A stretch of DNA of 40,495 bases, from assembly GCA_016788315.1 (NCBI GenBank), contig JAEUSG010000003.1, positions 1 to 40,495 of the forward strand, written 5' to 3'. The notes below the pieces were generated by a model. It worked only from the letters and a program-made list of their open reading frames with translations. It was not told where the DNA came from and did not search any database. The translations under genes were made by a program, and so were the position numbers. Shown here in pieces: positions 24,496 through 33,109 of the stretch; position 1 is the first letter of the stretch; each line of letters begins with the position of its first letter. This DNA comes from Fibrobacterota bacterium. Lineage in GTDB: Bacteria; Fibrobacterota; OXYB2-FULL-49-7; JAEUSG01.

Positions 24496-25701
24496 TTATT
24501 TAACCCATTCCAAAGGTGTTGGTTCATAGAGCATCAAGTGTCCGTTGTCGCTGTTCTCACCAGCCATCAGTGTTCCGTCCTTAAGGAGAATAAAATCCTC
24601 CAATTGATAGGGTATCCATTTGTTGGAAGTCTCTTTAAAATAGACCTTGAACTCAGGAAAACATTTGTGTTCGCATGTTGTCGTATTAAAAGCAAAGAGC
24701 CTGGAACCGCTCTTCTCAGAGCCACTGAAGCCGTACAGAGTACCGTCCTTTTCAACAAGACTTCTGATGTGTCCGGTTCTGCTGGTTATTCCAAAAGGCT
24801 TAACAGCTCCGGACTTTGGAATAAATTCAAACAGTTTACCATCCAGAAAAGTACCGCCGAAAATACGCCCGGAAGCTGTTTTTGTCCATGCGGTAACTGC
24901 ATCATAATCCTGTCCTTCTCCTTCTGTTGGTATGGATGAAGACAATATGATTAGTTTTTTTGTCGCTGGATTGTACTGGAACAGCTTGCCGTGAGGCGCA
25001 GAACCATACAGACAGCCAGAGTCATCAAGAACAAGCGCAGAGGCAGGCTTACCAATATAGAGATTACGCCATACTTCAACCCCACCCAGGGAACCAAGGG
25101 AATCAATCTTTTTAGTGGTAGTGTTTAAAGTAAAAACTATGAGTCCAGGACTTGTCATGCCGTAAACTATGCTCTTTTTTCTGTCGCCTATAAGCGCAAC
25201 GATTCCTTCTCCTTTGAATGGTATTCCCAAATCAACCATAACAGGATATTGAGGCTCAGGTTTTAAGGAAAAGAGGTGACCGCCTTTATAAGAGCCATCT
25301 TCAACAACGGCCTTGTCCATATAGTCAACTGTGCGAAAATTTGTTGTAGAGCCATAGAGCAGGCCATCAGAGGCGGAGACAAGTGCACTAACGCACTTTT
25401 CTCCAACAATGGTTTTTGATAGTGGCCAATAGTTTCCTGTAGGAATGCTTTTTTTAACCGGGTCATATGCAATAATCCATGGGGTTGTCCCCTTAATAAC
25501 ACGAGTTCCCGCATATACAAAGCCATTATCTGCCTGTGCGATGCAGGAAACTCCGCATTCGCCTTGCGGGACTTGATGAACGAATGCTTTTCCCTGGGTT
25601 GGTTCTCCAAAGAGAAAAGTTGTGAAGCCGGGAACAGGCTTACTTTTTGCAGAAAGTGTTGCTGCGATTAGGAAAATTATTCCAATGATTATGTTTTTCA
25701 T
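24496..25701 (-). CDS. secreted beta-propeller-like protein, 2
   Basis: The protein has 401 residues. MKNIIIGIIFLIAATLSA is a signal peptide, with AGGAGC upstream. Repeated blade-like segments (GECGVSCIAQADNGFVYAGTRV, ASALVLDDSGCLYGSAPHGKLFQYNPATKKLI, GRIFGGTFLDGKLFEFIPKSGAVKPFG, LRSLVEKDGTLYGF) indicate a kelch/NHL-like beta-propeller. It would act outside the inner membrane. It is related in pattern to the gene just upstream. Ligand unknown. Confidence 0.65.
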   Translation of the reverse strand: MKNIIIGIIFLIAATLSAKSKPVPGFTTFLFGEPTQGKAFVHQVPQGECGVSCIAQADNGFVYAGTRVIKGTTPWIIAYDPVKKSIPTGNYWPLSKTIVGEKCVSALVSASDGLLYGSTTNFRTVDYMDKAVVEDGSYKGGHLFSLKPEPQYPVMVDLGIPFKGEGIVALIGDRKKSIVYGMTSPGLIVFTLNTTTKKIDSLGSLGGVEVWRNLYIGKPASALVLDDSGCLYGSAPHGKLFQYNPATKKLIILSSSIPTEGEGQDYDAVTAWTKTASGRIFGGTFLDGKLFEFIPKSGAVKPFGITSRTGHIRSLVEKDGTLYGFSGSEKSGSRLFAFNTTTCEHKCFPEFKVYFKETSNKWIPYQLEDFILLKDGTLMAGENSDNGHLMLYEPTPLEWVK

Positions 25702-25710
25702 GGTGTGCTC

Positions 25711-26931
25711 CTAGAGGGACTTTGCGGGTATTTTAATTAAAAAGACGCGTGCCTTGACATCTTTAGGAAGGGCGTAATCTGAAGCATCCCAGAAACCGCA
25801 GATATAGATATTGCCTTTTTTGTCTGCTACAGGATGGCCATAGGCTTGATGAATGTGGGAGTCAACTTCAATTCGCTTTACTTCCTTCTTTTCCTTAAGG
25901 TCGTAAATTGTTATAAAACGGAAGCGCTCTTTGAGGGGAACCTCTTCAACGGCTGTGCACAGAGCCACCAGCTTGTCGCCTACAATATTAATATTGCGAC
26001 ACATCACTTTCTTTTCCGTGAATAAGAATCCTAATTCTTCCACCTTTCCAGTGCCAAGACTGTCCGGTGTATATCGTGAGAGCTGGCCGGAATAAGCATT
26101 GTAACCTATGACATAAGCATTGTCCGGGCCATAAACCACTTGCGAAGAACCTGTATTTGGAGCACCGAAGGGTGATGCATCGAGATATTCCAGGGAATCC
26201 TTGCGTGCATTATAGCGGACAAGGCTGCCTGTTTCCGTTGCACCATAAACATTGTACCACTTATCTAGAAAGAGCGTCCTGACAACATTGGAACCATTGA
26301 TCCGTCCAAGGTCCGTCAGTTCATCTTTGGCTATTTGATAGCGGTACAGATTGCATGTTGGTGAAACCGTAAAGTAAAGCGCACCATTCTTCTGGTCTAA
26401 TACAAGGGATTTTGTACCGCCAAAACGATTTGCAAGTCCAAGGTTGCGGACTTCTTTGGTTTTAGGGTCAAGAGAAATAAGAAAACCACCTGCATATCCT
26501 TCGTCAAAATGGCCGTAGAGCGCTCCTTCGGATTCGTCGCCTGCATCCGTTCCGTAATAGACCAACCCATTTTTCTGATACTGTAATAGCGGTGTATGTA
26601 CCTTCGGTTGCCTTTGCGCATGAAAGCGGTTGTGCAACAATGCTTTCATTGAGCCAGCAAAGTAGAGCTTATCGTTTCCTGTGTCGTACTCATAAAGTGC
26701 TGCATCTGTGATATGGTCACAAACAATGGCATAAACCTGGCCTTCCCGCGTTATGCCAATACTTCCCCAAGCTGAATTTGGATGGCTGAAACCCTCGCCA
26801 AGCGGTATGTATGTAATACCTGCATTGGTGAATGAGTTGTTGGGAATGTTTTTGTAATAGGGATTTTGATTGGTTGCAGACCAAAGGGGGATTGCAACAA
26901 TCAGAGCTAAGAACTTCAGCAAGCGAATCAT
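25711..26931 (-). CDS. secreted beta-propeller-like protein, 1
   Basis: The protein has 406 residues from ATG 26931, with AAGGAG upstream; the longer frame to 26991 runs into the promoter. MIRLLKFLALIVAIPLWSA is a signal peptide. Blades such as NGALYFTVSPTCNLYRYQIAKDELTDLG, YNVYGATETGSLVRYNARKDSLEYL and DNAYVIGYNAYSGQLSRY suggest a six- or seven-bladed propeller. It is the first gene of the minus operon behind the sigma-54-like promoter. Its job is unknown. Confidence 0.7.
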   Translation of the reverse strand: MIRLLKFLALIVAIPLWSATNQNPYYKNIPNNSFTNAGITYIPLGEGFSHPNSAWGSIGITREGQVYAIVCDHITDAALYEYDTGNDKLYFAGSMKALLHNRFHAQRQPKVHTPLLQYQKNGLVYYGTDAGDESEGALYGHFDEGYAGGFLISLDPKTKEVRNLGLANRFGGTKSLVLDQKNGALYFTVSPTCNLYRYQIAKDELTDLGRINGSNVVRTLFLDKWYNVYGATETGSLVRYNARKDSLEYLDASPFGAPNTGSSQVVYGPDNAYVIGYNAYSGQLSRYTPDSLGTGKVEELGFLFTEKKVMCRNINIVGDKLVALCTAVEEVPLKERFRFITIYDLKEKKEVKRIEVDSHIHQAYGHPVADKKGNIYICGFWDASDYALPKDVKARVFLIKIPAKSL

Positions 26932-26990
26932 GGACGCTCTCCTTGTAATTAAATGACAGCTTCGACAATAGAATAGGTAATCATAGAACA

Positions 26991-27006
26991 ATCAAAAAAC
27001 ATGCCA
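26991..27006 (-). promoter_or_regulatory. sigma-54-like promoter of the minus-strand operon
   Basis: On the minus strand TGGCATGTTTTTTGAT fits TGGCAC-N5-TTGCA except that the -12 GC is GA. Start would be near 26980, about 49 nt before ATG 26931. The TTGCA/TGCAA dyads lie 67-100 bp upstream, at the right distance for the activator. Confidence 0.55.
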
Positions 27007-27046
27007 TCCAAAACATGCTGAATTTCACTATAAGTTGCATCGCATA

Positions 27047-27082
27047 TTGCAGTGGTGCAATATTATATTGCAATTATTGCAA
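27047..27082. promoter_or_regulatory. activator sites between the regulator and the minus operon
   Basis: Two dyads lie here: TTGCAGTGGTGCAA (27047-27060) and TTGCAATTATTGCAA (27068-27082). They share TTGCA-N4/5-TGCAA with 11939-11952. The second overlaps a candidate -35 (TTGCAA 27077-27082) of the regulator gene. Confidence 0.6.
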
Positions 27083-27105
27083 TATCGAAGAATGGTGATT
27101 GCAAT
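27077..27105 (+). promoter_or_regulatory. candidate sigma-70 promoter of the regulator gene
   Basis: TTGCAA (27077-27082) and TGCAAT (27100-27105) are separated by 17 bp. The -35 is covered by an activator dyad, which would allow autorepression. Confidence 0.35.
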
Positions 27106-27159
27106 AAAAGGCGTTTTTTAACCAAAAAAGGTGTTCCTTTATATGGAACAGTTGTTGAT

Positions 27160-28509
27160 ATGGATTCATTAAATACCATGCAACCCGACTCAACCTCTTA
27201 TGAAACCATTCTGGCCTCTATTGCCGACGGCGTTTTTACAGTTGATGATAATTGGAATATTACCACTTTCAACAAATCCGCCGAGCGGATTACCGGTATT
27301 CGAAAAAGTGACGCCCTGGGGCAGAAGTGCTGGGAGGTTTTTCATGCCGATATCTGTGAAGAGGATTGTGCGCTTAAAAAGACCATGAAGACTGGCCGTC
27401 CATGCGCTAATAGAACCATACAAATCATTAATAATGCTGGCAAAAGGGTTCCGGTCAGTATTTCAACGGCTGTGCTCAAAGATGAAAATGGCAAGATAAC
27501 CGGCGGTGTTGAAACCTTCCGTGATTTGAGCGCTATAGAAACCCTGCGCAAAGAGATAACCGATAAACACACCTTTTCTGACATTGTCACTGCGGATCAT
27601 CGGATGCTAAAAATATTTGACATGCTGCCTCCTGTTTCCGAAAGCGACTCACCTGTGCTAATTCTCGGCGAATCAGGTACTGGTAAAGAACTCCTTGCCA
27701 AAGCTATTCACCAGCTCAGCCGACGAAACAAAGGCCCGTTTATTGCAGTCAACTGTAGCGCACTTCCGGACGCGCTCATGGAATCAGAATTATTTGGCTA
27801 TAAAAAGGGTGCGTTTACTGATGCCAAACAGGACAAGCTCGGTCGGTTCGACCTAGCTAAAGGCGGAACACTTTTTCTAGACGAAATCGGTGACATATCA
27901 AAAGCCCTGCAAGTAAAGCTGTTGCGTGTTTTGCAGGAAAAGGTTTTTGAGCCTCTTGGCTGTATTGAGCCCGTAAAGTCGGATGTTCGCATAATAACAG
28001 CGACCAATCGTAACTTATCAGAGATGGCCAAAACCGGCGCTTTCCGCAAGGATCTCTTCTACCGTATTCATGTCATGCCATTTTTTATGCCCCCACTTCG
28101 TGAGCGCAAAAATGACATACCTCTATTAGTCAACCATTTCATTGAGCGCTATAATCATCTTTATGGCAAGCAGATTACCGGCATGACCGACGAAACTATG
28201 GCTGTTATCATGGCACATGATTTCCCCGGTAATGTCCGTGAACTTGAAAACATTCTGCAACACGCGTTTATTGTTTCTTTGTCAGGACGACTGGAGAAAA
28301 AACATTTACCGGCATACCTTGAAACGGCTACAAGGTCAACGGAACTAAACCAAAGTTCAGATTATTCGAAATCAATAGAGGCGTACGAAGCTGACAAAAT
28401 TAAGACGGCTCTTGAAGACAATCGTTTCAACCGTAATAGAACAGCACAAGCCTTAGGTATTCATCCAGCGACACTCTGGCGGAAAATGAAAAGGCTAAAT
28501 ATTATTTAA
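27160..28509 (+). CDS. sigma-54-dependent activator with PAS domain (ORP-type regulator)
   Basis: The protein has 449 residues from ATG 27160; the frame is open to 27052 but that part translates the activator sites. A PAS domain (about 15-130) has Cys57, Cys66 and Cys70 in CWEVFHADICEEDCALKK, a possible metal or redox site. The AAA+ part has Walker A GESGTGKE (170-177), the sigma-54 loop GAFTDA (217-222) in place of the usual GAFTGA, and Walker B GGTLFLDEIG. The C-terminus is a Fis-type HTH. In Desulfovibrio the ORP operons are driven by such a regulator with sigma-54, and the divergent layout here is the same. Confidence 0.9.
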   Translation: MDSLNTMQPDSTSYETILASIADGVFTVDDNWNITTFNKSAERITGIRKSDALGQKCWEVFHADICEEDCALKKTMKTGRPCANRTIQIINNAGKRVPVSISTAVLKDENGKITGGVETFRDLSAIETLRKEITDKHTFSDIVTADHRMLKIFDMLPPVSESDSPVLILGESGTGKELLAKAIHQLSRRNKGPFIAVNCSALPDALMESELFGYKKGAFTDAKQDKLGRFDLAKGGTLFLDEIGDISKALQVKLLRVLQEKVFEPLGCIEPVKSDVRIITATNRNLSEMAKTGAFRKDLFYRIHVMPFFMPPLRERKNDIPLLVNHFIERYNHLYGKQITGMTDETMAVIMAHDFPGNVRELENILQHAFIVSLSGRLEKKHLPAYLETATRSTELNQSSDYSKSIEAYEADKIKTALEDNRFNRNRTAQALGIHPATLWRKMKRLNII

Positions 28510-29059
28510 CAGCTCTGTAAAAAGTCGCCCTCGATACCTTCAGAACCCCGCAAATTTCCCGGATAGTATTCTTCTTGTCCTTCCACATCGTCCGGGCCAT
28601 TCGGATTTCCTTTTCCCCAAGTCGCCGAGGGCGGCCGCCCTGTCTTCCCCTTGCCCTGGCCGCTTTAAGCCCGGCCATAGTCCTTTCCCGTATAATATCC
28701 CGCTCAAACTCTGCCAGTGCGCCGAACATGTGGAAAATCAATTTCCCGCCGCTTGTGGTGGTGTCTATGCGCTCCTGAAGACTTTTAAGGCCTATTCCGT
28801 CATCATCGAGTTTCCGGACAGTCTCAATGAGCTGCCTGAGTGACCGCCCGAGCCTGTCCAGCTTCCAAACTACAATACAATCCCCTTTTCGGGCGTATTC
28901 CATGGCCTCCAGAAGACCTTTCCGGTCTTCTTTCACACCGCTGGCCGTGTCCCGGAACACCTTTTTACATCCAGCCGCCTTTAAAGCGTCATCTTGTAAG
29001 GCTAAATGCTGATCCTGTGTTGAAACACGGGCATAACCAATGAGAATACCTTTGTGCAT
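28502..29059 (-). CDS. serine resolvase/invertase
   Basis: The protein has 185 residues from ATG 29059, with AGGAGG upstream. The N-terminal catalytic domain starts IGYARVSTQDQ with nucleophile Ser13. RVSTQDQ, WKLDRLGRSLRQLIE and GALAEFERDIIRERT are hallmarks of the Tn3-type resolvase family. A C-terminal HTH (TIREICGVLKVSRATFYRAVK) recognises the site. It is convergent with the sigma-54 regulator, overlapping it by 8 bp. It could resolve plasmid multimers or belong to a decayed Tn3-like element. No transposase is present. Confidence 0.9.
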   Translation of the reverse strand: MHKGILIGYARVSTQDQHLALQDDALKAAGCKKVFRDTASGVKEDRKGLLEAMEYARKGDCIVVWKLDRLGRSLRQLIETVRKLDDDGIGLKSLQERIDTTTSGGKLIFHMFGALAEFERDIIRERTMAGLKAARARGRQGGRPRRLGEKEIRMARTMWKDKKNTIREICGVLKVSRATFYRAVK

Positions 29060-29073
29060 CCAGATTCCTCCTG

Positions 29074-29205
29074 TCTCATAACTCATCAAATGGGAGGTAA
29101 ATTGATACCTTGTTTATGAGATGCGTTTTGAAACAGTAATTTAGCTAATATCCGGGGAATTATGAAAGGAAAAAGAAGCGTCTCACAATCGTTCGTATTT
29201 GAGAC
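29074..29205. promoter_or_regulatory. candidate res site of the resolvase
   Basis: Two dyads lie upstream of the resolvase: TCTCATAA (29074-29081) with TTATGAGA (29114-29121), and GTCTCA (29180-29185) with TGAGAC (29200-29205), the latter giving a 26-bp dyad. The shared TCTCA core and spacing resemble resolvase binding subsites. The stretch 29060-29312 holds no gene. Confidence 0.4.
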
Positions 29206-29312
29206 ACTTAAAAGGCGACATATTTCTTTAAATTTCTTGATGCAGATCAAGGATTTGTTTGTTCGAAGTAGTTATCTTGCCAAAGTTCTTCACAAATTCT
29301 AAAAAGGCTCGA

Positions 29313-30287
29313 ATGAACTTATTATTGCGAATCCAAAAGCTTCCCGAACTATTTCAGAAGAACATGGTCATCTCCATCCCCGTGGCAATGTTTCTTGGGT
29401 TTCTACTCGGACTCTTCTTTGAGGTCTCCTGGCTTCAGGTTCTTATCGTGCCGTTTACTTTCCTAATGGTTTATCCTCCCCTCGTCGGAATAAACTTAAA
29501 GCAGGTTCTTTCCGGTGGTGATACCCGTCTTCAAATTGCAACGCAGGCAATCAATTTTATTGTCATCCCATTCATTGCCTGGATTCTTGGATTTATTTTC
29601 TTTCATGATTTTCCGATGCTGCGGCTGGGTCTTTTTCTCACGGCATTGTTGCCAACAAGTGGTATGACACTGAACTGGACCAATTTCACAAAAGGTAATC
29701 TTCCTAGTGCAGTTAAAATGACAGTTGTCGGATTAGTGGCAGGTTCTCTGCTTACCCCATTTTATATCAAGGCAGTCTTTGGGCAAACAATACCCATCCC
29801 ATTAACAAAGATGCTGGCTCAAATAACAGTTGTTGTCTTTATACCGCTACTTTTAGGTCAGGTTACGCAGAGCATCCTTGTGAAGAAATTTGGCAAACAG
29901 CGTTTTGCGGAAAAAATAAAACCGGCTATTGCTCCCTGGGGTATCATAGGAGTCCTCGGTGTTCAATTCGCCGCCATGGCAATAAAAGCAAAGACTCTTC
30001 TTGTAGACCCTTTTCTACTCGTCCGTCTTGGTCTTCCCATTTTTATTTTCTTCATAGTTAACTTTGTCCTATCTACACTTCTGGCACGCCTCTTTAAGAA
30101 TCGCGCTGATGGGATAGCATTCATTTATGGTACAGCATTGCGAAATCTCTCCATTGCACTGGCCATAGCTATGACTGTCTTCGGCAAGAAAGGCGGTGAT
30201 ATCGCCCTTCTTGTCTCATTCGGATTCATCTTTCAGGCGCAAATGGCTGCCTGGCATGCGCGAACTATCAATAAGCTACTGCCCTGA
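29313..30287 (+). CDS. bile acid:sodium symporter / ACR3-like arsenite permease family transporter
   Basis: The protein has 324 residues from ATG 29313. About ten hydrophobic helices are visible. LLPTSGMTLNWTNFTKGNLPSAVKMTVVG and FIYGTALRNLSIALAIAMTVFG correspond to the two crossover helices of the BASS/ACR3 superfamily. No Cys is seen in the TSGMTLNWT region, where ACR3 pumps have an essential Cys, so arsenite transport is not assured. It is a single-gene unit whose end overlaps the convergent zinc permease by 12 bp. Confidence 0.75.
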   Translation: MNLLLRIQKLPELFQKNMVISIPVAMFLGFLLGLFFEVSWLQVLIVPFTFLMVYPPLVGINLKQVLSGGDTRLQIATQAINFIVIPFIAWILGFIFFHDFPMLRLGLFLTALLPTSGMTLNWTNFTKGNLPSAVKMTVVGLVAGSLLTPFYIKAVFGQTIPIPLTKMLAQITVVVFIPLLLGQVTQSILVKKFGKQRFAEKIKPAIAPWGIIGVLGVQFAAMAIKAKTLLVDPFLLVRLGLPIFIFFIVNFVLSTLLARLFKNRADGIAFIYGTALRNLSIALAIAMTVFGKKGGDIALLVSFGFIFQAQMAAWHARTINKLLP

Positions 30288-31145
30288 ATCTTTATGCAAT
30301 GCTCTTTTCGTTAATTTTCCTCTAAATAAAGCAATTAAAACAGCAATGAATAGTAATCCCAGCAATGTTCCGATGATTGATGGACCAGCAGCCAAATCTA
30401 ACCGCATTGCTCCTTCCAGCCCAACTATACAGCCCAAAATACCCGCCATTGCTCCTATAACAAGCCGGGTAAGAGTAGAACCACCGGTAAATGCTGCAAC
30501 AGAAGCCGGAATGGTAAGAAAAGCAAACACCGGCAAAACACCTGCTACACGCACAGCACCATTTACAATAAGCCCGAACAGAACATAAAACAAAAGGTCC
30601 CAACCTAAAATGGATTGACCGTTTGCGGCAGCTGTTTCCGGTGAATCCGTAATTGATAGAAAGCGTTTTCGGAAAAGAATATGAACCGTTGCAAGAAGTG
30701 CCGCAATCAGCGCAATGCTCCTTACTTTCGTCCAGTCCGTAGTAAAAAGTGTTCCCATTAACATTTCCCGGACATGCTCTGTTCCTTGTGCACTCTTTTC
30801 CAGAAGCAGAAGCGAGAGTGTTATCGCACCAACATAGGTAATTCCAATCAGAGCCTCAATCGGTAATAAATGTTGCCCCTTTCTAAAGAAGGCAAACAGA
30901 AGGGCACCGAGCATTGTAAACGCAAGACTCAATAGATATGCACTGTTACCATCCTCGCAAAATCCGAGGGCGAGTGCAACGCTCATGCCAAGTCCCGCCA
31001 TCTGCGCAAGTGCTAAGTCAACAAAGATAACACCCCGCCGGATCACATGAAAGCCCAGATATGAAAACAGAAGCGACAAAACCAGGGTCAGAACAATAGC
31101 AGGGTAAAGAAATGGATAATGTAGAATAATTAACATATTGCTCAC
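30276..31145 (-). CDS. znuB: zinc/manganese-type ABC transporter permease
   Basis: The protein has 289 residues with eight or nine membrane helices. VIRRGVIFVDLALAQMAGLGMSVALALG is the family signature near helix 2, as in ZnuB/MntB. It overlaps the substrate-binding gene by 4 bp (ATGA). The C-terminus is charged. No ATPase gene of this transporter type lies in the window. Confidence 0.85.
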   Translation of the reverse strand: MSNMLIILHYPFLYPAIVLTLVLSLLFSYLGFHVIRRGVIFVDLALAQMAGLGMSVALALGFCEDGNSAYLLSLAFTMLGALLFAFFRKGQHLLPIEALIGITYVGAITLSLLLLEKSAQGTEHVREMLMGTLFTTDWTKVRSIALIAALLATVHILFRKRFLSITDSPETAAANGQSILGWDLLFYVLFGLIVNGAVRVAGVLPVFAFLTIPASVAAFTGGSTLTRLVIGAMAGILGCIVGLEGAMRLDLAAGPSIIGTLLGLLFIAVLIALFRGKLTKRALHKDSGQ

Positions 31146-32011
31146 TCCTTAACAGAGGATATCTGTTTAATAATAATGTCAAAATGGCGAAGATAGGCTT
31201 CCATATCTGTACCGTCACATGAAGGAGCCGCCTTGATAATCGCAAGTCCCGTTTGTTTGGCTAAAAAGTGTGCAGCGTCATCTGAAAAATATGGTTCCTG
31301 TATGACAAATTTAATTTTCTCCTTCTGAATAACAGCAACCAGTTTGGCCAAATGATTTCCTGAAGGAGGAATGCCAGGCAGGGGTTCAATATTCATGGGA
31401 ACCTTTATTCCAAGCCAGTCTGCAAAGTAGGCCCACGAGGAATGATAAGAAAGCATACACCGCCCTGCCCACGGGGCAAGTAACACCTTCCACTGATTCG
31501 CAGACGATTTACATTTAACTGCAAAGGCTGTGTTGTTTTTTGAGTATTCCTCGGCGCCAGTAGGGTCTATGGTTGTCAATGCTTGACGAATATTCTCTGC
31601 AATAACAATCCCGTTCTCAGGGTTCAGCCAGTAATGCGGGTTTCCGTCGGGGTGAACATCGCCTTTTGAAGCGTCTATTTTGCCGGTAGGTTTTTCGAGT
31701 ACGGAAATTCCTTTTGAGGCATCGGTAATAAAAAGATGAATGTTCCGGGAGCCGCTGATAATACCGTCAGCCCACCCATCCAAGGCGAGCCCTGACTTGA
31801 CATACAGCGCAGCACGAGAGACCTTTGCCATGTAGGATGGAAAAACTTCAACGGAATGGGGATTGGCATCCGGTCTGGCAATGGCGATCACTTCCACTCT
31901 GGCACCACCAACCGCAGCAGCAATGGAGGCCAGGTCAGTAATCGAAGTTACAATATTTATTTTGGCCACAGAAAATATGGCCATCATGAGAAGCAGTAAA
32001 ATTGATTTCAT
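31142..32011 (-). CDS. znuA: zinc/manganese-type periplasmic binding protein
   Basis: The protein has 289 residues from ATG 32011 (MKSILLLLMMAIFSVAK signal), with GAG spaced 8 nt before it; the ATG at 32023 lacks such a site. Metal-ligand regions of cluster A-I proteins are present: DANPHSVEVFPS, GNPHYWLNPENG, YHSSWAYFADWLG and EPYFSDDAAHFLA. The His-rich loop of some ZnuA proteins is absent. It lies between the porin-like gene and znuB. Confidence 0.85.
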   Translation of the reverse strand: MKSILLLLMMAIFSVAKINIVTSITDLASIAAAVGGARVEVIAIARPDANPHSVEVFPSYMAKVSRAALYVKSGLALDGWADGIISGSRNIHLFITDASKGISVLEKPTGKIDASKGDVHPDGNPHYWLNPENGIVIAENIRQALTTIDPTGAEEYSKNNTAFAVKCKSSANQWKVLLAPWAGRCMLSYHSSWAYFADWLGIKVPMNIEPLPGIPPSGNHLAKLVAVIQKEKIKFVIQEPYFSDDAAHFLAKQTGLAIIKAAPSCDGTDMEAYLRHFDIIIKQISSVKE

Positions 32012-32042
32012 AGAATATCTCATTTCGTAATGTTTATTTAGT

Positions 32043-33062
32043 TTAAAACTGGTGAGCTTTGTGTGGGCCCATGCTGAATAAAACCTGCCCAAAAAGACCG
32101 TTGCTTGCGTCTCCATTAACGGGCATGAGTCTTTCATAGGCGAGTCGGAAAAGGGTTGTTTCTTCCAGTAAAGAATAAGAAATAAATGGTTTTATAGCTC
32201 GTGTCCATTCCGTTTCCTCTGGAACTTGATATTGCTCTGCAAGCATTCCTATTGAACAACGACCACTTTTTGCTTCAAGAAAGCCGTACCCCCCCTGCCG
32301 AGTCTCTTCACCATCATCTTTTCTACTAACCCATTCAGCACCAAATGTCAGGCTTTTGTCGCCTGTGAAGCTCTTTTTAGCCTTAAAGTCCCCACCGAAA
32401 AGAAAAGATGCGTCATGAGGCGTAATGGTTTTAAAGCCTCTGGCGCCGGAAAATCCAACTTCACATAGTAAACCATTATCAAATGAGAACGAGTTAAGAA
32501 TACGACCATTCCACGCGTAAGCTGTACCACTTTCCTCCATGTGGAAACTGTTTCCTTGAAGTAAATCGCCTGAGAGAGTGAGTGCATAAATATCAGATAT
32601 AGGAATCAAAGTGGAGAGCTGCGCCCCAACATCATTAAAAGATTCTTCGCCTGGAATAAGTCCCCCATCATCAGGGCGCATGGAACGGGGGGCTTCCATA
32701 AATGAAAGAGCATGTGGATGAATGTAGTTCATTCGGCCAAATGGAATACGGTATTTGCCCACACGAATTGAGAGGTTTAACGGAAGCCCTTTCTGAAAGT
32801 CCGCATACGCTTCTTCGACAGCAAAACCTTCACTCCCCGCAGAGAATACAAATCGTCCGTTTGCGTATGGATTAAGTGCCGCATCAAAGACCAGTTCTAC
32901 TTCACCGAGAGCTAATTCAGGATTAGAATAGGAGCCTTCAGCGTCTGAAGTTGAGGTTATGAGTTGACCTATAGCGGATATATCGGGATTTGAAACACCG
33001 GAAAAGACAGGTAATGAACAGGACAATAAAATAGCAGTAGATATGACAATACGCGAAATCAT
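32043..33062 (-). CDS. outer-membrane beta-barrel (porin-like) protein of the zinc locus
   Basis: The protein has 339 residues with AAGGAG upstream. MISRIVISTAILLSCSLPVFSG is a signal peptide. Many alternating hydrophobic strands and a terminal Phe (VLFSMGPHKAHQF) suit an outer-membrane barrel. SIRVGKYRIPFGRMNYIHPHALSFMEAPRS recalls phosphate-selective porin-type segments. Placed in front of znuA, it may carry zinc or a zinc chelate across the outer membrane, which is inference. Confidence 0.6.
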   Translation of the reverse strand: MISRIVISTAILLSCSLPVFSGVSNPDISAIGQLITSTSDAEGSYSNPELALGEVELVFDAALNPYANGRFVFSAGSEGFAVEEAYADFQKGLPLNLSIRVGKYRIPFGRMNYIHPHALSFMEAPRSMRPDDGGLIPGEESFNDVGAQLSTLIPISDIYALTLSGDLLQGNSFHMEESGTAYAWNGRILNSFSFDNGLLCEVGFSGARGFKTITPHDASFLFGGDFKAKKSFTGDKSLTFGAEWVSRKDDGEETRQGGYGFLEAKSGRCSIGMLAEQYQVPEETEWTRAIKPFISYSLLEETTLFRLAYERLMPVNGDASNGLFGQVLFSMGPHKAHQF

Positions 33063-33109
33063 AGCGTGTCTCCTTAAGGTTGACCAGATTTGAATGATAG
33101 AAATAAAAA

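Noticed and set aside
27052..27159. GTG start at 27052 for the sigma-54 regulator
   Set aside because: The extra 36 residues translate the TTGCA dyads and the promoter; the PAS domain begins after ATG 27160.
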